From Flavobacteriales bacterium (GTDB lineage Bacteria; Bacteroidota; Bacteroidia; Flavobacteriales; UBA7430), in the NCBI GenBank assembly GCA_024959975.1, contig JANXFM010000120.1, positions 1-6,335 on the forward strand: a DNA stretch of 6,335 nucleotides, given 5' to 3'. Under the pieces are notes generated by a model, which ran no database searches, was not told where the DNA came from, and saw nothing but the letters and a program-made list of their open reading frames with translations. The first letter of the stretch is position 1. Each line of letters opens with the position of its first letter. Position numbers and translations under genes: made by a program. Shown here piece by piece: positions 5,891 to 6,335 of the stretch.

Positions 5891-6307
5891 TCAAATCTCC
5901 CAATCTTTACTCGTTCTGTAAACCGTACCCTTAAATAAGGCCACTATTTTATCATCTTGATTTGTGATTGTAATTTGATAAACACCAATTTTATTCGACA
6001 GGCTCATCTCTTCGGTATGTGTTGTTAAAATATCACCTTCTTTACAAGTTTCGGTATGCGAGATTGAAGTTTCCACTGAAACTGCTTTTTTCCCATGTCC
6101 GTTAGAAGCAAATGCCAGAGCACTGTCGGCTAAAGAATAGGTGATGCCGCCATGTACTATGTCGAATCCGTTCAGCATTTCTTTGCGAACAGTCATTTGC
6201 AGTACCGATTTTCCGGCGCCATCTTCCAAGCGTTTGATGCCCAGCCATTGACTGAAAGCATCGTTTTCGTACATCTTATCGACGATTCTTTTGGCCGGAT
6301 CACTCAT
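5891..6307 (-). CDS. paaI: PaaI-type hotdog-fold acyl-CoA thioesterase
   Basis: This 138-residue single-domain protein has the PaaI hotdog signature NGFDIVHGGITYSLADSALA (residues 46-65). It includes H52-G53-G54 at the start of the central helix and D61, the position of the catalytic aspartate in E. coli PaaI, which has nearly the same length (140). The later strands (AVSVETSISHTETCKEGDIL, then the KIGVYQITITNQDDKIVALFKGTVYR region) complete the fold. PaaI works as a cytoplasmic tetramer and hydrolyses phenylacetyl-CoA and its ring-hydroxylated derivatives, freeing CoA when intermediates stall. The ATG at 6307 starts right at a possible upstream stop (ATGA overlap), which fits an operon with genes beyond the right edge. 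No Shine-Dalgarno sequence is visible. In-frame sequence is open upstream to the window edge but has no further ATG, so a longer N-terminus is unlikely but not excluded. paaJ lies downstream on the same strand after 381 bp. Confidence 0.92.
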   Translation of the reverse strand: MSDPAKRIVDKMYENDAFSQWLGIKRLEDGAGKSVLQMTVRKEMLNGFDIVHGGITYSLADSALAFASNGHGKKAVSVETSISHTETCKEGDILTTHTEEMSLSNKIGVYQITITNQDDKIVALFKGTVYRTSKDWEI

Positions 6308-6335
6308 GAGTAAAATGTTTTTTGTTCGTGAACCA

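Overview
This window looks like chromosomal DNA of a flavobacterium-like member of the Bacteroidota. The coding sequences start without recognisable Shine-Dalgarno sequences, the intergenic DNA is very AT-rich, and upstream elements of the Bacteroidota type (TTG, then TAnnTTTG) can be found before two genes. The intergenic spacers carry dispersed palindromes and short repeats of a kind common in such genomes. The species cannot be named from this sequence.

Layout from left to right. The left edge (1-110, minus) holds the first 36 codons of an alpha/beta hydrolase that runs off the window. A 199-bp divergent intergenic region follows, with a candidate operator and a promoter for each side. Next is paaY (310-903, plus), a hexapeptide-repeat, gamma-carbonic-anhydrase-like protein. 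A 40-nt near-perfect hairpin (941-980) separates paaY from the convergent M16 metallopeptidase gene (1031-3907, minus). A 396-bp spacer then carries an intrinsic terminator and short repeats. After it come the thiolase gene paaJ/pcaF (4304-5509, minus), a 381-bp spacer filled largely by a composite palindromic element, and the hotdog thioesterase gene paaI (5891-6307, minus). paaI starts 28 bp from the right edge and may overlap the end of an upstream gene.

Three of the five genes (paaY, paaJ, paaI) fit aerobic phenylacetate catabolism by the CoA-thioester (ring-epoxidation) route. PaaJ is the beta-ketothiolase that releases acetyl-CoA and finally succinyl-CoA. PaaI and PaaY are the housekeeping thioesterases linked to removing stalled or dead-end CoA thioesters. 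The core ring-epoxidase genes would be expected to the right of the window. The M16 peptidase is exported, much more AT-rich than its neighbours and has no evident link to this pathway; it sits between paaJ and paaY.

I found no clearly novel protein system. The parts that deserve a second look are non-coding: an 8-bp inverted repeat touching the paaY promoter, the paaY/M16 hairpin, the composite palindrome between paaI and paaJ with a possible pseudoknot, and three degenerate copies of a short dispersed repeat.
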